Both the position numbers and the translations under genes were made by a program. A stretch of DNA of 64,000 bases from Capnocytophaga haemolytica (GTDB lineage Bacteria > Bacteroidota > Bacteroidia > Flavobacteriales > Flavobacteriaceae). The stretch's first letter is position 1; each line of letters begins with the position of its first letter. The notes beneath the pieces were generated by a model, which was not told the DNA's origin, searched no databases, and worked only from the letters and a program-made list of their open reading frames with translations. Below, in pieces: positions 1 through 8,674 of the stretch. The DNA is taken from assembly GCF_001553545.1 (NCBI RefSeq), contig NZ_CP014227.1, forward strand, positions 1,656,501 through 1,720,500, written 5' to 3'.

Positions 1-515
1 TCTACCAGTTGTCGTGGTGTACAGTACACTTCGCATTGGGCTACATTCTGCATAAATATGAACCTTTTTTGATCAAATATGTACGAATAGCGGGTATTAT
101 TAGTATTTTTGCGTTCCCAATCTTGATTCTTGGGGTGCCAAAAGCCAATACATCGAGCTTTTTATCGGAAAACACACACGTTTCTGAGAGTTTCAAGCAA
201 CTTATGCAGATCACACACCTATATTTAGTATCACTTACGGGTATTTTAGCCTCTTATAAGCTCGGTGAGTGGCTAAATGCGAGGCAAAGTAAGTTGCGTA
301 CGCTCTTCATTTACTTAGGTACGATATCGTTGGAAATCTATGTAACGCATTATTACGCCTACTTTTTGGTCGAGAAGCTCAATACCATCATCGGCGATCA
401 CTTTTACGTCAAGGTGCTGCTCTTTACCACACTTGCCATCGCAGGATCTGATCTATTCCAAAGGCTCGTTCGATATTGCAAACCGCTACGTAAACTGCTT
501 TACGGTCGTGATTAG
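1..515 (+). CDS. Acyltransferase-3-like membrane protein, C-terminal part
   Basis: The frame is open at the left edge, so this is only the last 170 or so codons of a longer gene. The visible part is a polytopic membrane protein with about four hydrophobic segments. The stretch near residue 108 reading LGTISLEIYVTHYY is typical of the last helices of acyltransferase-3 (OafA/NolL-type) proteins, which move acyl groups onto sugars or lipids at the inner membrane. The catalytic N-terminal half is outside the window, so substrate cannot be stated. The gene ends just before a bidirectional terminator shared with the convergent lipoprotein gene. Confidence 0.6.
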   Translation, partial: YQLSWCTVHFALGYILHKYEPFLIKYVRIAGIISIFAFPILILGVPKANTSSFLSENTHVSESFKQLMQITHLYLVSLTGILASYKLGEWLNARQSKLRTLFIYLGTISLEIYVTHYYAYFLVEKLNTIIGDHFYVKVLLFTTLAIAGSDLFQRLVRYCKPLRKLLYGRD

Positions 516-540
516 TGCAAAAATCGATCAACTTTGAGAT

Positions 541-590
541 AAAAAAGCACCCCTCAACTTCCTTTTCTGGGAATTTTGGGGTGTTTTATA
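541..590. terminator. Bidirectional rho-independent terminator
   Basis: Arms GCACCCC (547-553) and GGGGTGT (578-584) form a stem, with an A-run on the left and a T-run on the right. It lies between the convergent acyltransferase and DUF4369 lipoprotein genes and can serve both. Confidence 0.7.
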
Positions 591-636
591 TAAATACTAT
601 GCCCAATGAATACAATTTTAATGCTTTAGGGCTACT

Positions 637-1353
637 TTACTGAGATATTTTGTGCATTTCTTCGATGTATAACTTCATTTCCTTACCATATTTAGAAGAA
701 GCTACGTCCTTTGAGAATCCATTATAGATCGAATCGAGGTATTTTACCCCTGTATCAGCTGCATCGGAAAGCACCACATAAGGAGATATATACGAATCAG
801 GGTGGTGAAGAGCGTAGTTGAGCACAAATAAATGACGGTGCAGTTGGTTGCGTTCGGAGATTTTACCAAGTGAATCCGCCTCAGCTATATTATTAGCTCT
901 GAGGGCGTTAACCTGCTTCTCTAAAAGTTCTGCATTGTGAAAGCTGAACCTACGTATCGTCTTGAGATACTCATCATACTGCTGTTGGGTTTCCGACCCA
1001 GAGATTTTTGCCTTCACTTCAAACATATCATACGCACTATTGATGGTAATCGTCTTAGGCTCCCCGAAGAACAACAACCGATCTCCGAGGTCAGTACCTG
1101 CTTTCTTACTCAGATCGAGGTAAATATAGAAGACCTCAGGTGATGTGAGTTTTCTCTTAAAGGTAAATTTGCCATTGCCATCCGCCTTTACCGAATCGAG
1201 ATTGACAAGTTTGCCATCTTGAATTTGCTGTAAGTAGATGGTGCCTTTTTTTAATCCTTCAATATCTCCATTTACTACCATAAGGTCTTTCTCCTCTGTA
1301 TGCGAACAACTTATGATCATTCCTAAAATAGCAAAAATCAGTATTCTTTTCAT
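637..1353 (-). CDS. DUF4369-type lipoprotein without thioredoxin domain
   Basis: A signal peptide with lipobox IISC (Cys16) predicts an outer- or inner-membrane lipoprotein. Residues about 25-120 have the beta-rich pattern of DUF4369 (GxIxGLxxGTIYLQQ, then DSVKADGNGKFTF), a domain usually found in front of a thioredoxin-like domain in Bacteroidetes TlpA-type proteins. Here the C-terminal 120 residues are helical and have no CxxC motif, so no redox activity is expected. DUF4369 is recognised by pattern only. A TATCTTTG box lies 40 bp upstream of the ATG. The gene stands alone. Confidence 0.6.
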   Translation of the reverse strand: MKRILIFAILGMIISCSHTEEKDLMVVNGDIEGLKKGTIYLQQIQDGKLVNLDSVKADGNGKFTFKRKLTSPEVFYIYLDLSKKAGTDLGDRLLFFGEPKTITINSAYDMFEVKAKISGSETQQQYDEYLKTIRRFSFHNAELLEKQVNALRANNIAEADSLGKISERNQLHRHLFVLNYALHHPDSYISPYVVLSDAADTGVKYLDSIYNGFSKDVASSKYGKEMKLYIEEMHKISQ

Positions 1354-1392
1354 ATTTTAAATGTTTATATCTCCAAAGTTAGATTTCAAGTG

Positions 1393-1400
1393 CAAAGATA
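1393..1400 (-). promoter_or_regulatory. -7 box TATCTTTG of the DUF4369 lipoprotein
   Basis: Matches the Bacteroidetes TAnnTTTG consensus on the minus strand, 40 bp before the start codon. Confidence 0.55.
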
Positions 1401-1486
1401 CTACTTTTATGTAATACAAGTCAAATATAATAAACTTTTTTACAACAAAAGTTTTTATAAATTGCTAATCCTTTATTTTTTATTAC

Positions 1487-2533
1487 TTACAGCACCGCGA
1501 GCATTGTCTGCGCTTTGTGCTGCGTCTCGGCAAACTCGCTCTCTGGGTTAGAGTCCTTGGTGATGCCACCACCTACGTATAGATGTGCTTTGCCCTCTTT
1601 AAGCTGCATACAGCGCAGATTGACGTACAGGTCTAACTTATTTTCTTCCACAAGTCCGCAGAAGCCTGTGTAGTACTGCCTGTCATAGCCCTCGTTGGCG
1701 AGGATAAACTCACGTGCTTTCTCAGTAGGGTAACCACAGACCGCAGGCGTTGGGTGCAAGGCTTTTACTATCTCCCACACGTCTACTTCTTTCCCTACAA
1801 ACGCATTCATATCTGTACACAGATGGCATACGCTTCCTGCGGCTTTCGTATAGGTAGATGAGGCACTTACATTATTGCTGTAAAGGGCTAATTTCTGTTT
1901 GATAACATCTACGACAACCTGTTGTTCGGCGCGCTCTTTATCGCCCCACTTTGGGTGGGTATAGCCCATAAGTGGCTGTGTACCTGCCAATGCCATTGTA
2001 GTAACCACACTATCATTATAGTTGAGCAACAGCTCTGGGGTAGCCCCCGCCCACATACCTATCTCGGGGTGGTAGAAGACATAACAAAAGGCATTGGGGT
2101 AACGCTCAATCATCCGCTGCAAGAGGTTCATCATACTATCAAGCTGATAGTTGATGGTAATCTTGCGCGAAAGCACCACTTTCTCAAAGGCACCTGAGCG
2201 TATCTTCTCCACTGCCTTAGCCACTAAACGCGTATGCTGCGTGCTCTCATCAGGTATAGAGGAAAGAGTACCCTCTCTCAGCTGTGGGGGTTCCATAAAA
2301 TTGACCGAGGCACGCTTATCACGAGGCACTATAATCGCCTCATCCACGCCTCCACCAAAGGGTGCAAAAACAAAGCCCGCAGGCTTCTCGCCTAAGCGAT
2401 AGACCTTACGGTCGCTCTGCACTATAAAAGTAGGTTCAGCCTTTCCTTTCTCTTTGTAAAACACAATGGGCTGATTGTCGCCGAAGATCGTCTTAGGATC
2501 TACAACTGAACTCATAAAATCATTTGAATACAT
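1487..2533 (-). CDS. menF: Isochorismate synthase (menaquinone pathway)
   Basis: Chorismate-binding family enzyme of 348 aa that would convert chorismate to isochorismate, the entry step to menaquinone. The family motifs are in order: KVVLSRK near residue 118, WAGATPELLLNY near 160, MALAGTQPL near 180, LHPTPAVCGYP near 259 and YVGGGITKDSNPESEF near the C-terminus. Length fits the short Bacteroidetes enzymes, which lack a long N-terminal extension. EntC-type enzymes for siderophore synthesis have the same fold, but no siderophore genes are nearby, so MenF is the simpler reading. No other men genes are in the window. The start could also be Met7. The upstream gap holds heptamer repeats. Confidence 0.85.
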   Translation of the reverse strand: MYSNDFMSSVVDPKTIFGDNQPIVFYKEKGKAEPTFIVQSDRKVYRLGEKPAGFVFAPFGGGVDEAIIVPRDKRASVNFMEPPQLREGTLSSIPDESTQHTRLVAKAVEKIRSGAFEKVVLSRKITINYQLDSMMNLLQRMIERYPNAFCYVFYHPEIGMWAGATPELLLNYNDSVVTTMALAGTQPLMGYTHPKWGDKERAEQQVVVDVIKQKLALYSNNVSASSTYTKAAGSVCHLCTDMNAFVGKEVDVWEIVKALHPTPAVCGYPTEKAREFILANEGYDRQYYTGFCGLVEENKLDLYVNLRCMQLKEGKAHLYVGGGITKDSNPESEFAETQHKAQTMLAVL

Positions 2534-2548
2534 ATATTTATTATTTTA

Positions 2549-2664
2549 GGTGTGAGGTCTGGGGAGTGGGGTATGAGGTAGGTGTCAGGAGTGAGCTTTG
2601 AGACAGTGACTTATCAGATCTTTGGTGCATCAGTCCTCATACCCCATACCTCACACCCCAAACC
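2549..2664. repeat. Two opposed heptamer arrays forming an inverted repeat
   Basis: From 2549 the DNA falls into degenerate 7-bp units (GGTGTGA, GGTCTGG, GGAGTGG, GGTATGA and so on). From 2637 it falls into units CTCATAC, CCCATAC, CTCACAC, CCCAAAC. The two halves are complementary: GGTGTGAGGT (2549-2558) pairs with 2648-2657 and GGGGTATGAGG (2568-2578) with 2635-2645. It lies between the ABC exporter 3' end and menF. Confidence 0.75.
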
Positions 2665-4512
2665 TTAAATCGCTTGTGTATCATAAAATGCTTTAAAGGC
2701 TCCGCCTTTGGCGAGGAGCTCTTCTTTGGTACCTTGCTCTACTAAGCGTCCGCCTTCGAGCATCAGTATCTTGTCGGCGTATTTGGTTACCGATACACGG
2801 TGGCTTACGATCACTACGGTCTTGCCTTTGAGCGTGTCGCGTAGGTTGCTGAGGATCTTCTCCTCGGTGTCGGTGTCTACGGCTGAAAGACAGTCATCAA
2901 GGAGGTAGATGTCGGCGTCTTTGAGCAGGGCACGGGCTATGGCTATGCGCTGCCGCTGTCCGCCACTGAGGGAGACGCCTCGCTCGCCCAACACTGACTC
3001 ATAACCGTGAGTAAAGCCCTCAATGTTGTGGTGCACCACTGCCCGCTTACAAGCCTCTACAAGCTGCTCGTCAGTGGCGTTGTTGCCAAAGCGCAGGTTA
3101 TTGGCGATGGTGTCTGAGAAGAGGAAGTTCTCTTGTGGTACTACCGATATGCGACTGCGCAATGCCTGCACTTGCCACTCCTTTACGGGGGTATCCTCTA
3201 CAGCGACCTCTCCCTCAGTGGCATCGTACATACGGGTGATGAGGTCAAGGACGGTGCTCTTGCCGCTGCCCGTTTTGCCAATAATGGCGACTGTCTGCCC
3301 TGGCGTAATGGTAAAAGAGACGTCTTTGAGTGCCTCTATGCCTGTATCTTCATAGCGATAAGAGACGTCTTTGAAGGCTATTGAGCTTTGAGCCTTGAGC
3401 TTTGAGCTTTGAGGCGGTGCGACCACAGCGAGTGTGGGGTCTGTGTTATGAGCTTTGAGCTTTGAGCTTTGAGCTGAGAGCTGTGAACTGAGCCCTGAAC
3501 CCTGAGCACTGGGCACTGTATCTGCTATTTCAGGCTCTTCGGCTAAGAACTCGTTGATGCGCTTTTGTGAGGCTTCGGCTTGTTGTACTATGGAGCTTAC
3601 CCAACCTACGGTAGCCACAGGCCAAGTGAGCATCATCACATAAATGCTGAACTCTACTATTACCCCGATGCTCTCTATCTTGCCGAGGTAGTAGAGCCGT
3701 CCGCCGATGAAGATGACGAAGATGAGGCTGAGGCCTATCATCAATATCATTGTGGGGATGAAGAAGGCTTGTATCTTGGCGAGCTTCATATTCTTCTTAA
3801 AGCCGTCGTCAGCGAGTGCAGCGAGTTGCCTATCGGTGCGGTCTTCATCGTTGTAAGCCTTGATGATGCCGATGCCTGAGAAGGTTTCTTGTGAGAAGAC
3901 GGTGAGGTCTGAGAGGTAGGCTTGCACGCGCATTGTCTCGGTGTTGATGCGCGCGCTCATCTTGTAGATAAGCACTGAGAGTATGGGCAGGGGTATGAGG
4001 GTATAGGCGGTGAGCGTGGGCGAGATGATGAACATCAGGGGTATGACACAGACAAAGAGGGTGATGGTCTGCACGCTGTACATTATGGCAGGACCTGCGT
4101 ACATACGCACCTTGCTGACGTCCTCACTGATGCGGTTCATAAGATCGCCTACGCGATTGCGCTTGTAGAAGGACATCGATAGTTGTTCGTACTTTACAAA
4201 TATCTCGTTCTTGAGGTCGTACTCGATGTAGCGCGATACGTTGATGATGAGTTGCCGCATAAAGAACATCAACACGGCTGAGACAATAGTGGTGCCGATG
4301 ATGATGGCGGCGTACTCGATGAGCAGCCAAGTGATCTGCGAGGGGTCTTTGACCTCTGCGCGGGCATACTGCTCAATAGCGGCTATGGAGTTCTTCACAT
4401 AGCGCGGCATAAAGAGTGAGAAGATGCGCGAGACGATCGTAATGGCGATGCCCAGCAGCAGGTGGTAGCGGTATTTGAAGAAGTATTTGCGTATATGTCG
4501 TAAATGAGCCAT
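2665..4512 (-). CDS. ABC exporter, permease-ATPase half-transporter, MdlA-like
   Basis: One polypeptide with a six-helix transmembrane domain followed by a nucleotide-binding domain. Walker A is GKTGSGKST, the signature is LSGGQRQRIAIARALL, and Walker B runs into LLDDCLSAVD. The residue after Walker B is Asp where a catalytic Glu is usual, as in MdlA/YheI-type and ABCC degenerate sites, so a heteromeric partner is possible, though none is adjacent. I start at the second ATG (MAHLRHIRKYFF) because a TATCTTTG promoter box at 4535-4542 lies inside the longer ORF. A linker of about 40 residues between the two domains is encoded by heptamer repeats. Substrate unknown. Confidence 0.85.
   Translation of the reverse strand: MAHLRHIRKYFFKYRYHLLLGIAITIVSRIFSLFMPRYVKNSIAAIEQYARAEVKDPSQITWLLIEYAAIIIGTTIVSAVLMFFMRQLIINVSRYIEYDLKNEIFVKYEQLSMSFYKRNRVGDLMNRISEDVSKVRMYAGPAIMYSVQTITLFVCVIPLMFIISPTLTAYTLIPLPILSVLIYKMSARINTETMRVQAYLSDLTVFSQETFSGIGIIKAYNDEDRTDRQLAALADDGFKKNMKLAKIQAFFIPTMILMIGLSLIFVIFIGGRLYYLGKIESIGVIVEFSIYVMMLTWPVATVGWVSSIVQQAEASQKRINEFLAEEPEIADTVPSAQGSGLSSQLSAQSSKLKAHNTDPTLAVVAPPQSSKLKAQSSIAFKDVSYRYEDTGIEALKDVSFTITPGQTVAIIGKTGSGKSTVLDLITRMYDATEGEVAVEDTPVKEWQVQALRSRISVVPQENFLFSDTIANNLRFGNNATDEQLVEACKRAVVHHNIEGFTHGYESVLGERGVSLSGGQRQRIAIARALLKDADIYLLDDCLSAVDTDTEEKILSNLRDTLKGKTVVIVSHRVSVTKYADKILMLEGGRLVEQGTKEELLAKGGAFKAFYDTQAI
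3382..3513 (-). repeat. In-frame heptamer array inside the ABC exporter gene
   Basis: On the plus strand the units are TGAGCTT/GAGCTTT with variants (TGAGCCT, GAACTGA, ACCCTGA, GCACTGG), in two blocks around a non-repeat core. Read on the minus strand in the gene's frame they encode Ser/Gln/Lys-rich linker sequence with SSKLKA occurring twice. They sit exactly between the membrane and ATPase domains. Confidence 0.85.
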
Positions 4513-4534
4513 TTGCTTATTTGTAAATCGGCGG

Positions 4535-4542
4535 CAAAGATA
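4535..4542 (-). promoter_or_regulatory. -7 box TATCTTTG of the ABC exporter
   Basis: TAnnTTTG match on the minus strand 22 bp upstream of the ATG at 4512. It lies downstream of the longer ORF's start at 4557, so it decides the start. Confidence 0.65.
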
Positions 4543-4631
4543 CAAATTAATGGGCAATAAGCAATGAATAATATGCTTTTTTTTATGGAGCTGTAAAAAA
4601 TAAAATTTAGGTCTAGTAGAGTATATAAAGT

Positions 4632-4680
4632 TAAAAAAAACAACAGGATGATAGATACAAATGCATCATCCGTTGTTTTT
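4632..4680 (-). terminator. Rho-independent terminator of pepD
   Basis: Arms at 4639-4652 and 4665-4677 (AACAACaGGATGAT against ATCATCCgTTGTT) form a 13-bp stem with one mismatch. On the minus strand it is followed by a run of eight T, so it ends pepD transcription before the ABC gene. A T-run on the other side makes it potentially bidirectional. Confidence 0.8.
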
Positions 4681-4724
4681 CGTTTTTAGCTTCTTAAGCC
4701 AAATTGTAATCATTAAGCTATTTT

Positions 4725-6182
4725 CTAACCTTTAATAGGTATGTTCTCTAATATCGCCAACAGATACTTCCAGAACTTTTGTACAGAGGCGATATTCACG
4801 CGTTCCTCTGGTGAGTGCGCCCCCTTGATAGTAGGTCCAAAGCTGATCATCTCCATATCGGGGTAGTTAGTACCTAAGATACCGCACTCTAAGCCCGCGT
4901 GGCACGCTACTACTTGCACTTCTTCACCAAAAAGCTCTTTGTATAAGCCTGTCATCTCTTTGAGGATAGACGAATTGACGTCAGGCTCCCACCCTGGGTA
5001 ACTGCCTGAATACTCTACCTCAAAGCCACCGAGTTCGAGAGCTGAGCGTATAGCATCTGCCAAGTCAAACTTTGAGGTCTCTGACGAAGAGCGCGTAAGG
5101 CAGAGCACTTTGGCTTCTCCGTTAGCCACCTCCACACGCGCAACGTTGTTGCTGGTCTCTACCAAGTCTTCAATCGTTTGACTCATACGATACACCCCAT
5201 TGTGTGCAGAGTACAAAGCGCGCAGCAATTCCCACTGTGCGGGATAGCTCATCACCTGCTCAGGTATGGCAGCAGTCTCTACCAGCACTTCAAGGGTAGG
5301 CTCCGTTACGCTATACTCGTGCTTGATAGCCTCTACCTCATCAGCAAGCGTCTCTAAGAGCGCCTCTTTTTCAGCCTTATTCACTACGATCACCGCCACA
5401 CTCTCACGCGGAATAGCATTGCGCAAGCCGCCGCCGTTGATGCTTGCCACGCCCATATCCACCTCTTCATCAAGGGCAAACAGCAGGCGGTTCATCAGTT
5501 TATTGGCATTGCCAAAGCCTTTGTGAATATCCATACCACTATGCCCGCCTCGCAAGCCTTTCACAGTGAGTTGGAAAGCAACACAGCCCTCTGGGGTCTC
5601 TTCAGTGTCATATTCGCGGAAGGCAGTGATATCTACCCCACCAGCACAACCGATGTCGAGCTCATCGTCTTCTTCCGTATCGAGGTTCAAGAGGATATCA
5701 CCGTGCAATAAGCCTCCTTTAAGCCCCTTAGCACCTGTCATTCCTGTCTCTTCATCGATGGTAAAGAGTGCCTCTAAGGCAGGGTGCGGAATATCAATAC
5801 TTTGCAAGATCGCCATAATGCTCGATACACCGATGCCGTTATCCGCCCCGAGGGTAGTGCCATCAGCGCGCACCCAATCACCATCGATGAGCATCTTAAT
5901 GCCTTCGGTGGCAAAGTCAAAGACAGTGTCGTTGTTCTTCTGGTGCACCATATCAAGGTGCGATTGCAGCACCACACGCTTGCGGTTTTCCATACCCGCT
6001 GTAGCAGGTTTCCTTATGATTACATTACCGACTTCATCGCGCGAAGTCTCCAAGCCCAAACTCTTACCAAAGTTAAGCATAAATTCAATCACCTTCTCTT
6101 CGTGTTTTGAAGGTCGCGGTACAGCGTTCAGAAGCGTAAAATTCTTCCATAACGCCTTGGGTTCTAAATCTGTTATATTCAT
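4725..6182 (-). CDS. pepD: Aminoacyl-histidine dipeptidase (PepD, M20)
   Basis: Cytosolic zinc dipeptidase of 485 aa, the usual PepD length. It hydrolyses dipeptides such as Xaa-His. Metal-site motifs are visible: SHLDMVHQ (His75, Asp77), LGADNGIG near residue 113, TIDEETGMTG near 140 (catalytic Glu, then metal Glu) and the C-terminal SFGPTIKGAHSPEERV with a metal His. The GGHSGMDI segment near residue 215 marks the dimerisation lid domain. It has its own promoter box (TACCTTTG) and its own terminator, so it is monocistronic. It suits an organism that ferments peptides. Confidence 0.93.
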   Translation of the reverse strand: MNITDLEPKALWKNFTLLNAVPRPSKHEEKVIEFMLNFGKSLGLETSRDEVGNVIIRKPATAGMENRKRVVLQSHLDMVHQKNNDTVFDFATEGIKMLIDGDWVRADGTTLGADNGIGVSSIMAILQSIDIPHPALEALFTIDEETGMTGAKGLKGGLLHGDILLNLDTEEDDELDIGCAGGVDITAFREYDTEETPEGCVAFQLTVKGLRGGHSGMDIHKGFGNANKLMNRLLFALDEEVDMGVASINGGGLRNAIPRESVAVIVVNKAEKEALLETLADEVEAIKHEYSVTEPTLEVLVETAAIPEQVMSYPAQWELLRALYSAHNGVYRMSQTIEDLVETSNNVARVEVANGEAKVLCLTRSSSETSKFDLADAIRSALELGGFEVEYSGSYPGWEPDVNSSILKEMTGLYKELFGEEVQVVACHAGLECGILGTNYPDMEMISFGPTIKGAHSPEERVNIASVQKFWKYLLAILENIPIKG

Positions 6183-6213
6183 AATATTTTAGCTTTATTA
6201 TCTTGTTGTGCTG

Positions 6214-6221
6214 CAAAGGTA
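6214..6221 (-). promoter_or_regulatory. -7 box TACCTTTG of pepD
   Basis: Exact TAnnTTTG match followed by GC on the minus strand, 32 bp upstream of the pepD ATG. Confidence 0.65.
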
Positions 6222-6322
6222 CAAAAAATATTTAATAATTGGTTGTGTATCCAGCTTCAAAAATACAACTTTTTAATAGAGTACTATAAATCAACTTATT
6301 AATAAACTACTCATCGTATGTA

Positions 6323-8545
6323 TTAAAACCAAAACCCTATATTAAACAGCCACACTGCCTTTTTTACCTCAGGCGAATACGTACACCGCAGCTCCACAGG
6401 CCCTAAGAAGCTATCAATGCCGTAGCCTACGCTATAGCCCGTATAGTCGATATGTTTCCACCAATCCACCGTCTTATAAAAATCCTCACCTGCATTGGCT
6501 ACATTGGCTTGCAGGAGAATATGCTGCTTCTTAAAGGTATCAATATCAAGGGTTACCTCTGCCTTTTGGTAGTTCTTCGCACCAAAACTCAGGAAGTCAT
6601 ACCCAAGGAAGGGCGTATAGTTGTGAAAAGCATTCTTGTTGTAGCCTCCAAAGAAGAAGTTCAGTGCACGCACATCCGCACCGCCGATGGTTACGCCTCC
6701 CTCAAAGCCCCAGCGCATTGCCGCGTGCCTACCTAATGGAAAGGCAAACGCCAACTCCGCCTTGCCTGTGGTAAACTTATTAAAATTGTCATAAGCCGAT
6801 GCCAATGCGTAAAAGTTAAATTGTGTATTGAAATACAAGCCATTGCGGGGGTAAAAACTATTGTCAAACGTGTCATACTTTAAGTAGGAATAGAGGCTGC
6901 CGAAGTGCGAATCCTCCTCATAGAGCTGAAAGGCAGCCGTGCCATACACCTGCTCCGTCTCAAACTTCACCTTGCGATGCTCCACACCTAAGCCAAAGAC
7001 AAAACGGTTGCCCAAGAGCGTTTGTAAGTAAAGCTGATTCTGCCAATCGTACGCCTCAATGTTAATGCGACTCAAGTGCGACTCCTCCGCTGCGTAGCGC
7101 GACCAATAGTCGGTGCGTAGCTTGCGGTAGAAGTGATTGTATTTGGAGCGCAACCCATAGCTGATATAGTAGCCCTTATCCACAAAATAATCAAACTGAT
7201 AGCGCAGATTGTCGCCTACTACCAAGTCCAATGCGAGGTAATCACTCTTTTGCAGCAGCGAATTGGATGTGTAGTTCATCAAGAAGCCTGTCTTAAAGAG
7301 ATTGTCGTAATGCACCCCAAACTTCAGATAAGTGCGCTGAGGGTTCTCCTTGACGATAAAGTCGATATGCTCACCTTCGTAAGTATGACGGATCTGGTAG
7401 TCGATGGCGTGGAAGTTGCCCGTTGCCATAAGGTTATCCAATCCCTTGTCGAGCTGATCAAAGGAGATATTGCGGTCGAGCTTACTCAGGCGTAGTTTCC
7501 CTCTGAGATAGCTACGCGTAAAGTGTTCATTACCGAAGAAATGCACGTCCTTCAGATAGAAGGAGTCGATCTTCTGGATACGCTCGCGCTCCTTAGTGTG
7601 CTGCTGTTGTGCCGCGATGGCACGCAGTTGCTCCATAAAGGGTTGTGCTGCCACCTCTCCATTGTGGATAATCGCATCGCCCTTGTCGAACGAGATCACG
7701 TTGTAGCCCTCTATGTCGGGCTTGATGTAGATGTCGGTACGCTTTACTTTGTCGGGCAAGTCATTGACCATAGGGTAGGTAGTGATTTGCAGCAATATCT
7801 TGAGTGCGGAGTCTATCTGTTCACGTGTTGCCAGCGGACTCTGCACGTCCACCCCGATGATGATGTCCATACCCTTCGCCTTGACCTTATCCACGGGGTA
7901 ATTATCGGCGATACCCCCATCGGTGAGCAGCCGTCCGTCGATCTCTACCAAATCGAAGAGCGATGGGAACGATCCGCTGGCGACTACCGCCTTAGGCAAA
8001 TAACCGTGGTCGAGCACTACGCCCTCACCCGTCTCGATGTCGGTAGCCACACAGAGAAAGGGAATGGGCAACTGCGAGAAGTCGTAAATCTCACTGACGG
8101 GATAGAGCAGCTTTACAAACTCGTTATAGATATTCTGCCCCTTTGAGACTGCCCGCGGTAAGCCGACCTTCCACTTATTAAAAGGCAAGGCAACGGCATA
8201 ACGGTCGTACACATAGCGGTCGTGCAGCGACTTGGAGCGGCGGGAGGTCTTATCCTGCAAGAGTTTGTCGAAGTCGAGGCTGCGGAAGATAGAGTCCAAC
8301 TCGTTTGCTGAGTAGCCTGCCGCATACATTGCCCCTACCATTGAGCCCATACTCGTGCCGCCGATATAGTCAATGCGCACGCCTGCCTCTTCGAGCACTT
8401 TGAGCACCCCGATATGCGCCAGCCCCTTAGCACCGCCCCCGCTGAGCACTAAGCCCACCTTCAGATCGCGCTTAGGCAGCGTATCCTGTGCTGAGGCAAG
8501 TGCTGCGATGACTATGACCAATAGGATTGTTATGAGTTTCTTCAC
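6323..8545 (-). CDS. Patatin-like phospholipase with POTRA and outer-membrane barrel
   Basis: A signal peptide (about residues 1-19) is followed by a patatin domain: oxyanion loop SGGGAKG at 35-41, nucleophile GTSMG with Ser65, and the DGG motif with Asp209. Residues about 320-400 look like a POTRA repeat and the rest is a beta-barrel of the Omp85 type ending in Phe (LFNIGFWF). This is the layout of PlpD-type (type Vd) secreted phospholipases, which in Bacteroidetes usually stay cell-bound. The start codon is GTG; no ATG lies between the promoter box (8582-8589) and it. Upstream is an 11-bp tandem array. The lipid substrate cannot be read from sequence. Confidence 0.88.
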   Translation of the reverse strand: MKKLITILLVIVIAALASAQDTLPKRDLKVGLVLSGGGAKGLAHIGVLKVLEEAGVRIDYIGGTSMGSMVGAMYAAGYSANELDSIFRSLDFDKLLQDKTSRRSKSLHDRYVYDRYAVALPFNKWKVGLPRAVSKGQNIYNEFVKLLYPVSEIYDFSQLPIPFLCVATDIETGEGVVLDHGYLPKAVVASGSFPSLFDLVEIDGRLLTDGGIADNYPVDKVKAKGMDIIIGVDVQSPLATREQIDSALKILLQITTYPMVNDLPDKVKRTDIYIKPDIEGYNVISFDKGDAIIHNGEVAAQPFMEQLRAIAAQQQHTKERERIQKIDSFYLKDVHFFGNEHFTRSYLRGKLRLSKLDRNISFDQLDKGLDNLMATGNFHAIDYQIRHTYEGEHIDFIVKENPQRTYLKFGVHYDNLFKTGFLMNYTSNSLLQKSDYLALDLVVGDNLRYQFDYFVDKGYYISYGLRSKYNHFYRKLRTDYWSRYAAEESHLSRINIEAYDWQNQLYLQTLLGNRFVFGLGVEHRKVKFETEQVYGTAAFQLYEEDSHFGSLYSYLKYDTFDNSFYPRNGLYFNTQFNFYALASAYDNFNKFTTGKAELAFAFPLGRHAAMRWGFEGGVTIGGADVRALNFFFGGYNKNAFHNYTPFLGYDFLSFGAKNYQKAEVTLDIDTFKKQHILLQANVANAGEDFYKTVDWWKHIDYTGYSVGYGIDSFLGPVELRCTYSPEVKKAVWLFNIGFWF

Positions 8546-8581
8546 GCTTTTTTGATTCTACTATGAGTGGTTATTCGGGGA

Positions 8582-8589
8582 CAAAGGTA
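8582..8589 (-). promoter_or_regulatory. -7 box TACCTTTG of the patatin gene
   Basis: TAnnTTTG on the minus strand 37 bp before the GTG start. Confidence 0.6.
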
Positions 8590-8674
8590 TATATTTTTTG
8601 TGGAATGACACTGCTATTGGGCTATTTTTTTCTGGGAGAAGGTGTATGAGGGTATCAAAAATAAAAGGAAGAAA

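Noticed and set aside
4513..4557. 15-residue N-terminal extension of the ABC exporter
   Set aside because: A promoter box lies inside it, so the ATG at 4512 is the likely start. The same reasoning rejects the extensions of recG (40007-40051) and of the GH95 gene (11923-11988).
5566..6192. 208-codon plus-strand frame
   Set aside because: Antisense shadow of pepD with Ser-rich low-complexity translation.
7523..8146. 207-codon plus-strand frame
   Set aside because: Antisense shadow of the patatin gene, with no start signal.
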